Shown in pieces: positions 7,720-15,297 of a DNA stretch of 16,120 bases. The stretch spans positions 1-16,120 of the forward strand of contig JAQCKY010000003.1 of NCBI GenBank assembly GCA_027592155.1, read 5' to 3'. The translations under genes were made by a program, and so were the position numbers. The DNA is from Pseudomonadota bacterium. Its GTDB lineage: Bacteria > Pseudomonadota > Alphaproteobacteria > Rhodospirillales > UBA2165. Numbering within the stretch: position 1 is the first letter of the stretch; each line of letters opens with the position of its first letter. Under the pieces are notes generated by a model that did no database searches, was not told the DNA's origin, and saw only the letters and a program-made list of their open reading frames with translations.

Positions 7720-10077
7720 CTATTCCGCCGCCCCGCCCATCTCGGCATAGGACGGCGGCTTTGCCGCCTCGAGCAGTTCTGCCTGACGGGCGTTCTCCTG
7801 CGCCGCGAGGCTCTGGGCTTGGCGCTTGCCGGCCCGGTACTGATCGGGCCAGAACTGCGGCTCATAACCGTAATGGGCCGCCGCCCGCAGCGTGAAATGC
7901 GGATCGGCAAGATGAGGCCGGGCGAGGGCGCAAAGATCGGCACGGCCCGCCGCGAGGATCGTATTGATCTGGTCCGGCGTGGTGATGTTGCCCACGGTCA
8001 TGGTCGGGATACCGGCTTCCTGTCGGACTTGATCCGAAAACGGTGTCTGGAACATGCGACCGTACACAGGCTCGGCATTCTTCGAGGTCTGCCCCGCCGA
8101 AACATCCAAGATGTCGGCCCCGTGCTCTTTCAGCATGATCGCAATTTCGACGGCGTCGTCTCCGGACAAGCCACGGCCCTCAACCCAGTCGGTGGCGGAA
8201 ATTCGGACCGAGATGGGCTTGTGATCGGGCCAAACGGCGCGCACCGCATCGAACACCTCGAGCGGAAACCGCATCCGGTTTTCCAGACTGCCGCCATATT
8301 CATCGGTGCGGATATTGCTGATCGGCGATATGAAAGACGACAACAGATATCCGTGCGCCATATGTACCTCGATCATATCGAAGCCGGCGTCGTCGGCCAT
8401 CTTTGCGGCGGCAACAAAATCGCCCCGCACTTTGTCCATATCGGCCCGGTCCATCTCCTTCGGCACGAGACCGTATTCCTGGTACGGCAAGGCCGAGGCA
8501 GATATCACCGGCCAGGCTTGATCGTCCGGAAGCGGGAAATCTTCCTTCTCGTTTTCCCAAGGACGCAGGGTCGAGCCTTTGCGGCCGGCGTGGGCCAATT
8601 GCATACAGAATTTGGCATGGCTGTTCTCATGAACGAAATCGACGATCTTTTTCCAGGCGGGCACATGTTCGGGTTTGTACATGCCGGCGCAGCCCGGCGT
8701 GATCCGCCCCTCCTGCGACACATTGGTCATCTCGGTATAGACGAGCCCGGCCCCGCCAACCGCGAACCCGCCCAGATGCACCAGATGCCAATCGGTCGGT
8801 GTGCCGTCTTCGGCGGAATATTGACACATCGGCGACACCACCACCCGGTTCTGCAGCACCATATCGCGCAGCTTGAACGGCGTGAACATCGGCGGCGGCG
8901 GATTGTTGTCCGGGATATCGAATCCTTTCGAACGAACATCGTCGGCGAACCACTTGGTGACACCGGCACCATAAGCAGGATCGCGCAGGGTAAGGTTTTC
9001 ATAGGTGACGGATTTGGTCCGGCTCAAAAAGCTGAAGGCATATTGCTCGGGCTCGAACACATTGTAGCGGCGAGCATTCTCGTACCATCCGAGGCTGACA
9101 TATGCGGTGCGCTGAAGACGGGCGACTTCCATTTTTCTGGCACCCTCATAATCCGCCAAGGCGGCTTTGACATCCTTACCGTGCCGGTCAAACGCCTCGG
9201 AGAGGGCGATGGCGCCTTCCATGGCGATTTTGGTGCCCGATCCGATAGAGAATTGCGCGGTATGTACGGCATCACCCAACAGAACGATATTATCGTGGGT
9301 CCAATTCTCGTTATAGAGCATTGGAAAGTTGCGCCAGACCGACTTGTTGGAGATCAGCGGATGACCATCCAGTTCTTCGCGGAAGAGGTCTTCGAAATAG
9401 GCGAGCGTATCCGCTTCGCTGGCCGCATCGAAGCCGGCGTCGTGCCAGGTGTCCTCGTGGGTTTCCAAGATCCAAGTCGACGCCGGCTGGCCCTGCTGGT
9501 TGAGGCCGTATTGATAAGCGTGGTTATAGAACCAGCCATGCTCGTTGGGCTTGAAGATGAAGGTGAAGGCATCGAATGTTTTGGTCGTGCCGAGCCAGAC
9601 GAATTTGGTTTTCCGGTGATGATCGGCATGGAGATCCCGGACGACGCTGTTGAGGCCGTCCGAGCCCAGGATCAAATCGGCATCACCGAACGGGTCGAGT
9701 GACACGATCCGCTCGCGGAAGTTCATTTTGACGCCCAGAGACTCGGCCCGTTCCTGGAGGATGTTCAGCAGCTTTATCCGCCCCATCCCGCAAAAACCGT
9801 GGCCTCCTGAGCGAATACGCTTGCCGCCGTAGCGCACTTCGATCGTATCCCAATAGGCAAAAGCACCGGTGATCGCCTGGTGGGTCACCGGATCTTGGCT
9901 CATGAAATGACTGAGGGTTTCGTCCGAAAAGACGACACCGAAACCGAATGTGTCGTCGGCCCGGTTCTGTTCATAGATGGTGATGTCATGGGCGGGATTG
10001 GCCATCTTCATCAGATTGGCGAAATACAGGCCGCCTGGTCCGCCACCGATGATTACGATCTTCATTCCATCCGCCAC
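7720..10077 (-). CDS. Fused aromatic-CoA flavin monooxygenase / Old Yellow Enzyme reductase (salicylyl-CoA 5-hydroxylase or 2-aminobenzoyl-CoA monooxygenase/reductase type)
   Basis: This is a bifunctional protein of 785 residues. Residues 1 to about 390 form a class A FAD monooxygenase: GGGPGG at 11-16 binds the ADP part of FAD, and GDAVHTAQ starts at 268. From residue 397 an Old Yellow Enzyme barrel begins (FTPFKLRDMVLQNR), with SPMCQYSAEDG, QLAHAGRKGS and EVHMAHGYLLSSF, as in YqjM-type FMN ene-reductases. This fusion is known from salicylyl-CoA 5-hydroxylase and from 2-aminobenzoyl-CoA monooxygenase/reductase of Azoarcus evansii, which hydroxylates and then partly reduces the ring. The window cannot decide between them. 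The start is probably GTG at 10077, with GAGGTG four bases before it; ATG at 10065 is the alternative. It is the last gene of the minus-strand series and converges on the M48 pseudogene with a 15-base gap. A CoA ligase would be needed upstream in the pathway and is not in the window. Confidence 0.9.
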   Translation of the reverse strand: MADGMKIVIIGGGPGGLYFANLMKMANPAHDITIYEQNRADDTFGFGVVFSDETLSHFMSQDPVTHQAITGAFAYWDTIEVRYGGKRIRSGGHGFCGMGRIKLLNILQERAESLGVKMNFRERIVSLDPFGDADLILGSDGLNSVVRDLHADHHRKTKFVWLGTTKTFDAFTFIFKPNEHGWFYNHAYQYGLNQQGQPASTWILETHEDTWHDAGFDAASEADTLAYFEDLFREELDGHPLISNKSVWRNFPMLYNENWTHDNIVLLGDAVHTAQFSIGSGTKIAMEGAIALSEAFDRHGKDVKAALADYEGARKMEVARLQRTAYVSLGWYENARRYNVFEPEQYAFSFLSRTKSVTYENLTLRDPAYGAGVTKWFADDVRSKGFDIPDNNPPPPMFTPFKLRDMVLQNRVVVSPMCQYSAEDGTPTDWHLVHLGGFAVGGAGLVYTEMTNVSQEGRITPGCAGMYKPEHVPAWKKIVDFVHENSHAKFCMQLAHAGRKGSTLRPWENEKEDFPLPDDQAWPVISASALPYQEYGLVPKEMDRADMDKVRGDFVAAAKMADDAGFDMIEVHMAHGYLLSSFISPISNIRTDEYGGSLENRMRFPLEVFDAVRAVWPDHKPISVRISATDWVEGRGLSGDDAVEIAIMLKEHGADILDVSAGQTSKNAEPVYGRMFQTPFSDQVRQEAGIPTMTVGNITTPDQINTILAAGRADLCALARPHLADPHFTLRAAAHYGYEPQFWPDQYRAGKRQAQSLAAQENARQAELLEAAKPPSYAEMGGAAE

Positions 10078-10091
10078 GCGTCACCTCTAAC

Positions 10092-10128
10092 AATTGGGAA
10101 GATTTAAGGAGCCGCATTGTTCCCAATT
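10092..10128 (-). repeat. Inverted repeat upstream of the fused monooxygenase
   Basis: AATTGGGAA at 10092-10100 and TTCCCAATT at 10120-10128 are exact reverse complements with a 19-base spacer. It lies between the DUF3179 gene end and the start of the monooxygenase/reductase gene, ending close to the Shine-Dalgarno. It may be an operator with two half-sites or a long-loop RNA hairpin. No T-run follows on the minus strand, so a terminator is unlikely. Confidence 0.35.
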
Positions 10129-10156
10129 ATCGGCGGGGCTTCAATAGACGGGAAAG

Positions 10157-10921
10157 CTAATTAACGTGAATCTTTCCGTCCGGACGGAAGGCGGCGAAGG
10201 CGAAGGCAAAAGTGATGTCGTAGGGAAAATCCACTAACTTGTTGCCTTGCCGCTTCTGAACCGTAATGTTCCCAACATCGCGCCCGCTGGAGATGATCCG
10301 CGAGTCGTGCAGGGAATTTTGGCCGGGCACCCATTTGAGCACAAGACCGCCAGCCTCAATCGTCCCGGCTCGGCGGACACGATCCAAGGGCCAGGCTTCC
10401 TGGCCGATGACAACGAGACGCTGCAGCTGACGAATTTCCTTGGGCAACGGATATTCGCGGAACAGCCGGGCCTGGCGCTCCATTCCCCGATAGGGGGATA
10501 ATCCGTAGGGCCGGAGCTGATTGTTGTTGGGGATCAGGAGCTTGCCCTTGGGTGCCCGATCCCGAAATTTCTGCAAGCTTTCCAACCGGGCGGGCAACAA
10601 CTTCAGCTCTTTGCCGGTGAGTTCGCCAATGATGGCGCCGCCGGTGAATTGCTGCCACCAGCTCTCGGTGTTCTCGTCATACATCACCATGTCGGCATGG
10701 CGGATGCGTCCCGTATTGCCGAATTTCAAAAGCGTATCGCCGAGCCGTCGGTCGAACACCACGCCCGAATTGCACAGCGGGCAATAGGAAACCAAGACCG
10801 GAATGCCGCCCACCACGTCATTGACGATTTCATGCCACAGCAACATACGCAGAGGATAGGCCCGGGCACCCCAGACCAGCGCGCAATGGCGGACAAGCGT
10901 GCCCAATCCTGGAAACGGCAA
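10157..10921 (-). CDS. DUF3179 family protein, apparently 5'-truncated
   Basis: The function of DUF3179 is unknown. The protein (254 residues from a TTG start) contains the family core: ARAYPLRMLLWHEIVND near residues 19-35, the conserved SYCPLCNSGVVFDR, and WWQQFTGG. It ends like complete members (AFAAFRPDGK). What is missing is everything before ARAYPL: full members normally have a signal peptide or lipoprotein leader and some 60 or more residues first. Here only about 18 residues of unrelated look separate it from the stop of the DUF2336 gene. The TTG start has no clear Shine-Dalgarno; an ATG at 10846 would cut into the core. The frame is the same as that of the upstream gene. It may be a remnant left by a deletion, or a protein read by translational coupling. 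If it is not secreted, its role would differ from relatives. Confidence 0.65.
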   Translation of the reverse strand: MPFPGLGTLVRHCALVWGARAYPLRMLLWHEIVNDVVGGIPVLVSYCPLCNSGVVFDRRLGDTLLKFGNTGRIRHADMVMYDENTESWWQQFTGGAIIGELTGKELKLLPARLESLQKFRDRAPKGKLLIPNNNQLRPYGLSPYRGMERQARLFREYPLPKEIRQLQRLVVIGQEAWPLDRVRRAGTIEAGGLVLKWVPGQNSLHDSRIISSGRDVGNITVQKRQGNKLVDFPYDITFAFAFAAFRPDGKIHVN

Positions 10922-10939
10922 CGCTGATAGCGACTGTTT

Positions 10940-12286
10940 TTAGGGAGATTGCCGAACCTCTCGCACGCCCCGCATTGGGTTCTCTGGCCCTTCCCCGGCC
11001 AGGAAACCCTCAAGATAGAACTGCAGATCCTCTTGAGACATCGGATATCCGCCATCGGCATTTGCGGCGATCACCTTGTCGTGGCGAAGCCCCCCGAGCA
11101 TGGTTTGAAGCCTTACGGCAACCCGCATTTTTAGATCGGCCTTATAAGCCAGCGCGGTAATCGCCTTGGCGCTGCCCGAGCTCAATATGCCGTTTATCGT
11201 CGTATCGTTGACGCCGGCGAGAAGGGCAAGTCCGTGGCGGACAAAAGCGAGATCGTGTTCATCGAGCGCCTCGTCTAGAGCGTCGTTATCGAGAGTTCCA
11301 TCGTTAAGCATGCGGCGCGCCCGATTGGCGGGATGGTTCTCTTCGTCTTCGGGTTCTTCCTCGTCCAGCTTTCCGCGGTCGATTCGGTCGCGAACGGTTT
11401 TTCGCAGGCTCTCGACAACCTCCTTTCGAGTCTCATTTCGCTCGATCAGCACCTCCATCAGCGCAGCACTCACGAAAGACGCAATCCTCAAAACGGTGCG
11501 AAAAGGAAGATGATCCCGGTTGACCAGAGGCTGATGCAGCACGGGGACGGCTTCGGCGATTTCTTCGATATCGCCCATCGTTTGGTCGGAGATGATAGCC
11601 GTCGAATTCTCCAAAACCGACCGAACGGCCGGAATATTCTTTGATTTCACGATGGCATCGACCACGGCTTCATGAACATCAAGACGGCGGGCGACCGCGC
11701 TGAGGCCATCCTCGCCCAGCCCGCCGGTGACGAGCCCGATCAGGTCCGCATCGTCCAGCAGCGGCGAATACTCCAGCACCGGGACAGCGACGATGGTGTC
11801 AAGGTCCCGGGCAAGCCCCAAGATGATTTCAGCCGGGACATTGACGGCACTTTTGAGCTCATGGGAGATGATCGCCCGGACCCGCGGTAATTCGTCTTGC
11901 GCCAGGATCGATAATATTTCCAACGCCATATCCGCCAAACGTTGATTTTCGTCTCGTGACAACCCCGGCACCAACCGGCCGATTTTGGTTGCGAGTTCGG
12001 CCCGGACTTCCTCATCCGCATCACGGGCGAGGATGAGGTCCGCCTGAAGCGGCGTGCCGATATTTTCGGCGACTTCACGGCGTACCTCCGGGGCGTCATC
12101 GGTCGCGAAGTAATACAGGATTTCCGGCTCAAGATCCTGATGCTGGGCGAGTTCGCGGCGGGCCTCGACGGTCCCTTTATCGGCGATCTCGCGGGCCGTT
12201 TCATAAGCCGGCTTGGGTTCGACAGCCTTACCGGGACGGGAGGGTTTTCCCGTCTTTCGTTTGTTGCCGAAGACCCAGTTCAACAT
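10940..12286 (-). CDS. DUF2336 domain protein (HEAT-like helical repeats)
   Basis: This is a 448-residue soluble protein of a family found mostly in Alphaproteobacteria, with no established biochemical role. Residues about 30-170 form tandem helical repeats with the recurring pattern of acidic-x-x-VRxExA (EVRREVAENIG, EVRAELATKIG), typical of HEAT-like scaffolds. The central and C-terminal parts match the DUF2336 body, including DTTINGILSSGSAKAI near residues 365-380. A basic N-terminus (KRKTGKPSRPGK) precedes the repeats. There is no signal peptide or membrane segment. It starts 7 bases after the VOC gene stop with a weak ribosome site, so it is probably translationally coupled to it. Family members may be protein-interaction scaffolds or regulators. 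Its presence between catabolic genes is unexpected. Confidence 0.85.
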   Translation of the reverse strand: MLNWVFGNKRKTGKPSRPGKAVEPKPAYETAREIADKGTVEARRELAQHQDLEPEILYYFATDDAPEVRREVAENIGTPLQADLILARDADEEVRAELATKIGRLVPGLSRDENQRLADMALEILSILAQDELPRVRAIISHELKSAVNVPAEIILGLARDLDTIVAVPVLEYSPLLDDADLIGLVTGGLGEDGLSAVARRLDVHEAVVDAIVKSKNIPAVRSVLENSTAIISDQTMGDIEEIAEAVPVLHQPLVNRDHLPFRTVLRIASFVSAALMEVLIERNETRKEVVESLRKTVRDRIDRGKLDEEEPEDEENHPANRARRMLNDGTLDNDALDEALDEHDLAFVRHGLALLAGVNDTTINGILSSGSAKAITALAYKADLKMRVAVRLQTMLGGLRHDKVIAANADGGYPMSQEDLQFYLEGFLAGEGPENPMRGVREVRQSP

Positions 12287-12293
12287 GATCTGT

Positions 12294-13214
12294 TCAAGAG
12301 GGAACTAATCCCGGAACATCGGCCAATCCCGCCATCACGTCCGCCTGGTCCGTATAAGGCTCGGAAATGATCGGCCAGCGATTTACCAGAGGCCGCATGA
12401 AATCCGGATGGTAGACGCTGCGAGGTTCCTGCTGAAACTTGATAATCACCTTATCCGTATCGGGATCGAAAAGTTCCTCGAAGAAAAAGACTTGTCCCTG
12501 CCCTTGGCCGAGCATCGATCCCTGCGAAGCAACCCGGTCCCGAATCTGGTTATACCGGCTGACGTAATAGGCGATGTGGAAGTTATGAAGATCGTAGTCA
12601 TCCAGCTTCTTTTCCCGGAATCGGACGACCTGATAAGCCCCCATCGACACGACAGCGGCAACGTCCCGGTTGACCTTTCCGAGCTCGGCAGGTGCCTCCA
12701 TGACACGGCGATAGAAGTCGGCTATCGGCTTGGCTTTGCCGGGCTCGACGAACACATCGACATAGGCGATACCCAGCGGCCGTAGGGCGGAGATCGTCCC
12801 CGCTGGATGAAGCCTGAGACGGACACCGAAGGGGCTTGTGACGGCGGCGGCGGCACCCAGCTCACGGTAAGCGTAGGGCGTGCCGTCAAATTTGCCCATT
12901 CGCTCAAGACGGGCAAGTCTGGCTTTTATCATGGGGAGATCGGGTACCACCAAACCGATCTCACCGTTAAACGGCGGCGTCGGCCTTCCCCGGCGCGGCA
13001 AATGAAATTGCTGCATACCGATATTGACGCCCATATTGGTCTCATCGGGACGCCGGAACGGATCCCGGGTCAGCCCCAGGCCATTCATGAAAAAGATGGT
13101 GGCCATATCGTGGTCGTCGACCTCGAAATTGAAATGCTCGAGATGAATAATGCCACCGACTTCGGGTAGTCTCTCGCCGCGCGGTTGGCGCATGGCTTTA
13201 GCTTTTTTGACCAT
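12294..13214 (-). CDS. VOC superfamily protein with four beta-alpha-beta modules (dioxygenase-like)
   Basis: This 306-residue protein has four consecutive glyoxalase/dioxygenase-type modules, beginning near residues 24 (HLEHFNFEV), 85 (EIGLVV), 148 (GIAYVDVFV) and 211 (NFHIAYYV). That is the overall plan of type I extradiol ring-cleavage dioxygenases. Candidate metal ligands are H27, H71, E85 and H136 in the N-terminal half. In the C-terminal half, where extradiol enzymes keep their iron, H213 is present but the module-3 histidine seems absent. Ring cleavage is therefore not assured; an isomerase, lyase or hydrolase of the VOC superfamily is equally possible. The ATG at 13214 is chosen because GAGAGG precedes it; a TTG at 13235 would add seven residues. 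It follows the IclR gene by 42 bases and precedes DUF2336 by 7. The context suggests a catabolic step on an aromatic or related intermediate. Confidence 0.82.
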   Translation of the reverse strand: MVKKAKAMRQPRGERLPEVGGIIHLEHFNFEVDDHDMATIFFMNGLGLTRDPFRRPDETNMGVNIGMQQFHLPRRGRPTPPFNGEIGLVVPDLPMIKARLARLERMGKFDGTPYAYRELGAAAAVTSPFGVRLRLHPAGTISALRPLGIAYVDVFVEPGKAKPIADFYRRVMEAPAELGKVNRDVAAVVSMGAYQVVRFREKKLDDYDLHNFHIAYYVSRYNQIRDRVASQGSMLGQGQGQVFFFEELFDPDTDKVIIKFQQEPRSVYHPDFMRPLVNRWPIISEPYTDQADVMAGLADVPGLVPS

Positions 13215-13228
13215 CCTGTTCCTCTCAT

Positions 13229-13247
13229 CCGGCAAGAATTTTGCCGG
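13229..13247 (-). other. GC-rich hairpin between the regulator and VOC genes
   Basis: CCGGCAA and TTGCCGG form a perfect 7-bp stem around a 5-base loop. It begins 9 bases after the regulator stop codon and ends just before the VOC Shine-Dalgarno. There is no T-run on the minus strand, so a Rho-independent terminator is doubtful. It may attenuate transcription, mark a processing site, or set the relative expression of the two genes. Confidence 0.4.
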
Positions 13248-13256
13248 TATCGTTTT

Positions 13257-14144
13257 CTAACGCTCGGCCTTCGGATCAGGCAGAACCCCGACGGCCTCCA
13301 ACTCTTTATTGATCTCTTCGGCCGCCTCTTGAAGATCCGGAAGATGGCGGGCAACGAATTCCTCGATTTCCATAGCGCCCCGCAGCCAAACCAGCGTCAC
13401 GGCGCCGCAAACGGTTTTCCCGCAGAGAATCGGGACGGCGATAGCCTGCAGTCTGCCATCCCCGAACGGCGTCACCCCGCGGTGGCCATGAATATAGATG
13501 GGATCGCGAAGCGCATATCCCTGCCGGCGGACTTCATCCAAGGTCGATTCAAAGCGTTCCCGGTTTCGCACCATTTGATTGGTCGGATCATCGGACTCTG
13601 CAAGCCGAGTGAGTAGCCTCTCCCGTTCCTCATCAGCGCAAAATGCGAGATAGGCGCGCCCGACCGCGGACAGGGGCAGATTAATCTGCTGTCCGATACT
13701 GACTCTATTCAACATAAAGGGGCTACTCGGACGGCTGGTTTCTTTGATTTCCATATAGAGTTCAGCGCCCTCGCGAAGGACGCAAAGATCTGAAGGCCAT
13801 AAAACGCGCTGGCACATCTTGTCGAGGGTTGGTGCGACTATTTCTGCGAGGCGGTCGCTCTCGTCCAAATTTTCGGCCAAGCGTTGCAGCTTGAAGCTAT
13901 TGCGGTACAGACCGTCGCCAATTCCCCGGCGCACCAAACCGCCAAGTTCAAGTGTCCTCAAAATTCGCAGCAAGGTCGGTCTCGGCAGGCCGGTCGATTT
14001 ATAAATATCGTTCAATGTGGCGGCGCGTTTGTGCTGGAGGAATTGCATAACCTCAAGCCCTCGTTCTAACGCCCTAATTGTTTTCGGCTTCACCAAGAGA
14101 ACACTCTCTTTCGCCCGGGCGCGGTCGTTCCGCGCACTTTTCAC
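13257..14144 (-). CDS. IclR-family transcriptional regulator
   Basis: This is a DNA-binding regulator of 295 residues. Residues about 22-80 form the winged helix-turn-helix (LERGLEVMQFL, then ATLNDIYKSTGLPRPTLLR as the HTH and GLVRRG in the wing). The rest is the IclR effector domain, with NLPLSAVGRAYLAF near 155-170 and the QAIAVPI strand later. Overall the HTH resembles MhpR-type activators of aromatic catabolism. The GTG at 14144 has no good Shine-Dalgarno; a TTG/GTG pair at residues 17-18 (AAAGAGAG about 10 bases upstream) is a credible alternative that still keeps the HTH. It is divergent from the Rieske oxygenase genes and heads the minus-strand gene series. It therefore probably controls both, with an aromatic acid or CoA-ester as effector. 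Confidence 0.9.
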   Translation of the reverse strand: MKSARNDRARAKESVLLVKPKTIRALERGLEVMQFLQHKRAATLNDIYKSTGLPRPTLLRILRTLELGGLVRRGIGDGLYRNSFKLQRLAENLDESDRLAEIVAPTLDKMCQRVLWPSDLCVLREGAELYMEIKETSRPSSPFMLNRVSIGQQINLPLSAVGRAYLAFCADEERERLLTRLAESDDPTNQMVRNRERFESTLDEVRRQGYALRDPIYIHGHRGVTPFGDGRLQAIAVPILCGKTVCGAVTLVWLRGAMEIEEFVARHLPDLQEAAEEINKELEAVGVLPDPKAER

Positions 14145-14150
14145 CTAGTA

Positions 14151-14171
14151 GAAACATTCTGAATATATTTC
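14151..14171. promoter_or_regulatory. Candidate operator in the IclR/Rieske intergenic region
   Basis: An imperfect palindrome has arms GAAACAT and ATATTTC (six of seven positions pair) around a 7-base centre. It begins 7 bases upstream of the regulator start, so occupancy could autoregulate it. It lies about 25 bases upstream of the -35 candidate of the oxygenase promoter, where an activator would sit. The region is AT-rich, so the symmetry could be chance. Confidence 0.3.
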
Positions 14172-14196
14172 CGTTCTTCGGACTTCGCCAACAATT

Positions 14197-14227
14197 TTTA
14201 CAGGACACTGATTCTGCGCGATATAAT
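14197..14227 (+). promoter_or_regulatory. Candidate promoter of the Rieske oxygenase genes
   Basis: TTTACA (14197-14202) and a perfect TATAAT (14222-14227) are separated by 19 bases, slightly long for sigma-70 type promoters. A start near 14234 would give a leader of about 23 bases before the ATG at 14257. The suboptimal spacing fits dependence on an activator. Confidence 0.45.
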
Positions 14228-14256
14228 TCGGCTCAATAAATATAGTGAGGGCTGAA

Positions 14257-15276
14257 ATGTATCTGCGTAATTACTGGTATGTTGGTGCCTGGAGCCATGA
14301 GCTCACCACCGATGCGCCGTTTCAGCGCCACCTGTTGGGCGAACCCCTGGTCTTCTATCGCACCGAGGACGGAGAGCCCGCCGTACTCCATGATTTATGC
14401 CCTCACCGCTTTGCGCCGCTGTCCACCGGCAGAGTTGTCGGCGATGCCATCGAATGCGGCTACCACGGCTTCACCTTCAATAAGACTGGGGCCTGCACCG
14501 TCATTCCCGGTATGGACAAGGTCCCGGAAAAACTGTGCGTCAGGGGCTATCCGGCGGTTGAGAAATGGGGATGGATTTTCGTCTGGATGGGCGATCCCGA
14601 AACAGCCGACCCGGCAACCATTCCCGATTTCCATTATCTCGACGACCCGGCCTGGGCCGGCAAGGGCGAGACGATGCCGGTCAAAGCCAACTATACCTTG
14701 CTGCGGGATAACCTTCTGGATCTCACCCACGCGAAATTTCTTCATCGCACGACCCTGAAGACCGACGCGGTCACGGATTTCCCGGTTGACGCAATCACTT
14801 CGGATAAGCAAATCAACGTCCGCCGCCGGATGGTCAATATCCCTCAGACCTCTCCGCTCTGGACCGAGGTCGGCGGGTTCACCCAACCGGTGACCCAATG
14901 GCAAAATGTCGAGTTCACGCCGGCCGCCAATATTGTCATTAAGATGGGCGTCCACTCGGCCGAGAATTCGACCGAGAACAAGCGCATTGAGTTCAGAATT
15001 CTCAATGCCTTGGTGCCCGAAACCGAGAACACCACCCATTATTTCTGGGCGATCATGCGGAACTTTGAGATCAACGACGATGAGATGACGGAAATGACCT
15101 TCACCGGCAACAAATCCGCCTTCGCCGAAGATCAGTGGATCATTGAAAAACAACAAGCGATGATGAACGCTCTCGATAATCCGACCCCCATCGCCGTTCC
15201 CCACGATAAGGGTGTGCTCCGGGCAACCCAATTGGTAGACCGGCTTATAAAACAGGAACAATCTGCGGCAGAATAA
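14257..15276 (+). CDS. Rieske non-heme iron oxygenase, VanA-like (first of tandem pair)
   Basis: This is the terminal oxygenase component of a Rieske ring-hydroxylating or O-demethylating system, 339 residues, of the vanillate-demethylase/phthalate-dioxygenase-like type with a single kind of subunit. The [2Fe-2S] ligands are C48, H50, C67 and H70 (CPH and CGYH). The mononuclear iron site has H158 and H163 in DLTHAKFLH, and D155 bridges to the cluster as in naphthalene dioxygenase (D-x2-H-x4-H). The ATG at 14257 is preceded by GTGAGGG; a GTG at 14245 in the same frame overlaps that site and is less likely. Electrons must come from a flavin/ferredoxin reductase such as VanB, which is not in the window. 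The second copy follows 21 bases after the stop, so the two are probably co-transcribed under the divergent IclR regulator. Substrate is unknown; aromatic methyl ethers or carboxylates are typical of the family. Confidence 0.93.
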   Translation: MYLRNYWYVGAWSHELTTDAPFQRHLLGEPLVFYRTEDGEPAVLHDLCPHRFAPLSTGRVVGDAIECGYHGFTFNKTGACTVIPGMDKVPEKLCVRGYPAVEKWGWIFVWMGDPETADPATIPDFHYLDDPAWAGKGETMPVKANYTLLRDNLLDLTHAKFLHRTTLKTDAVTDFPVDAITSDKQINVRRRMVNIPQTSPLWTEVGGFTQPVTQWQNVEFTPAANIVIKMGVHSAENSTENKRIEFRILNALVPETENTTHYFWAIMRNFEINDDEMTEMTFTGNKSAFAEDQWIIEKQQAMMNALDNPTPIAVPHDKGVLRATQLVDRLIKQEQSAAE

Positions 15277-15297
15277 CTCAGTGAAACGGAATTCAAG

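Noticed and set aside
7819..9702. 627-codon open frame on the plus strand
   Set aside because: It is antisense to the monooxygenase/reductase fusion, whose two domains are clearly recognisable. The plus-strand translation is low-complexity and unlike any family I know; such shadows are common in GC-rich genes.
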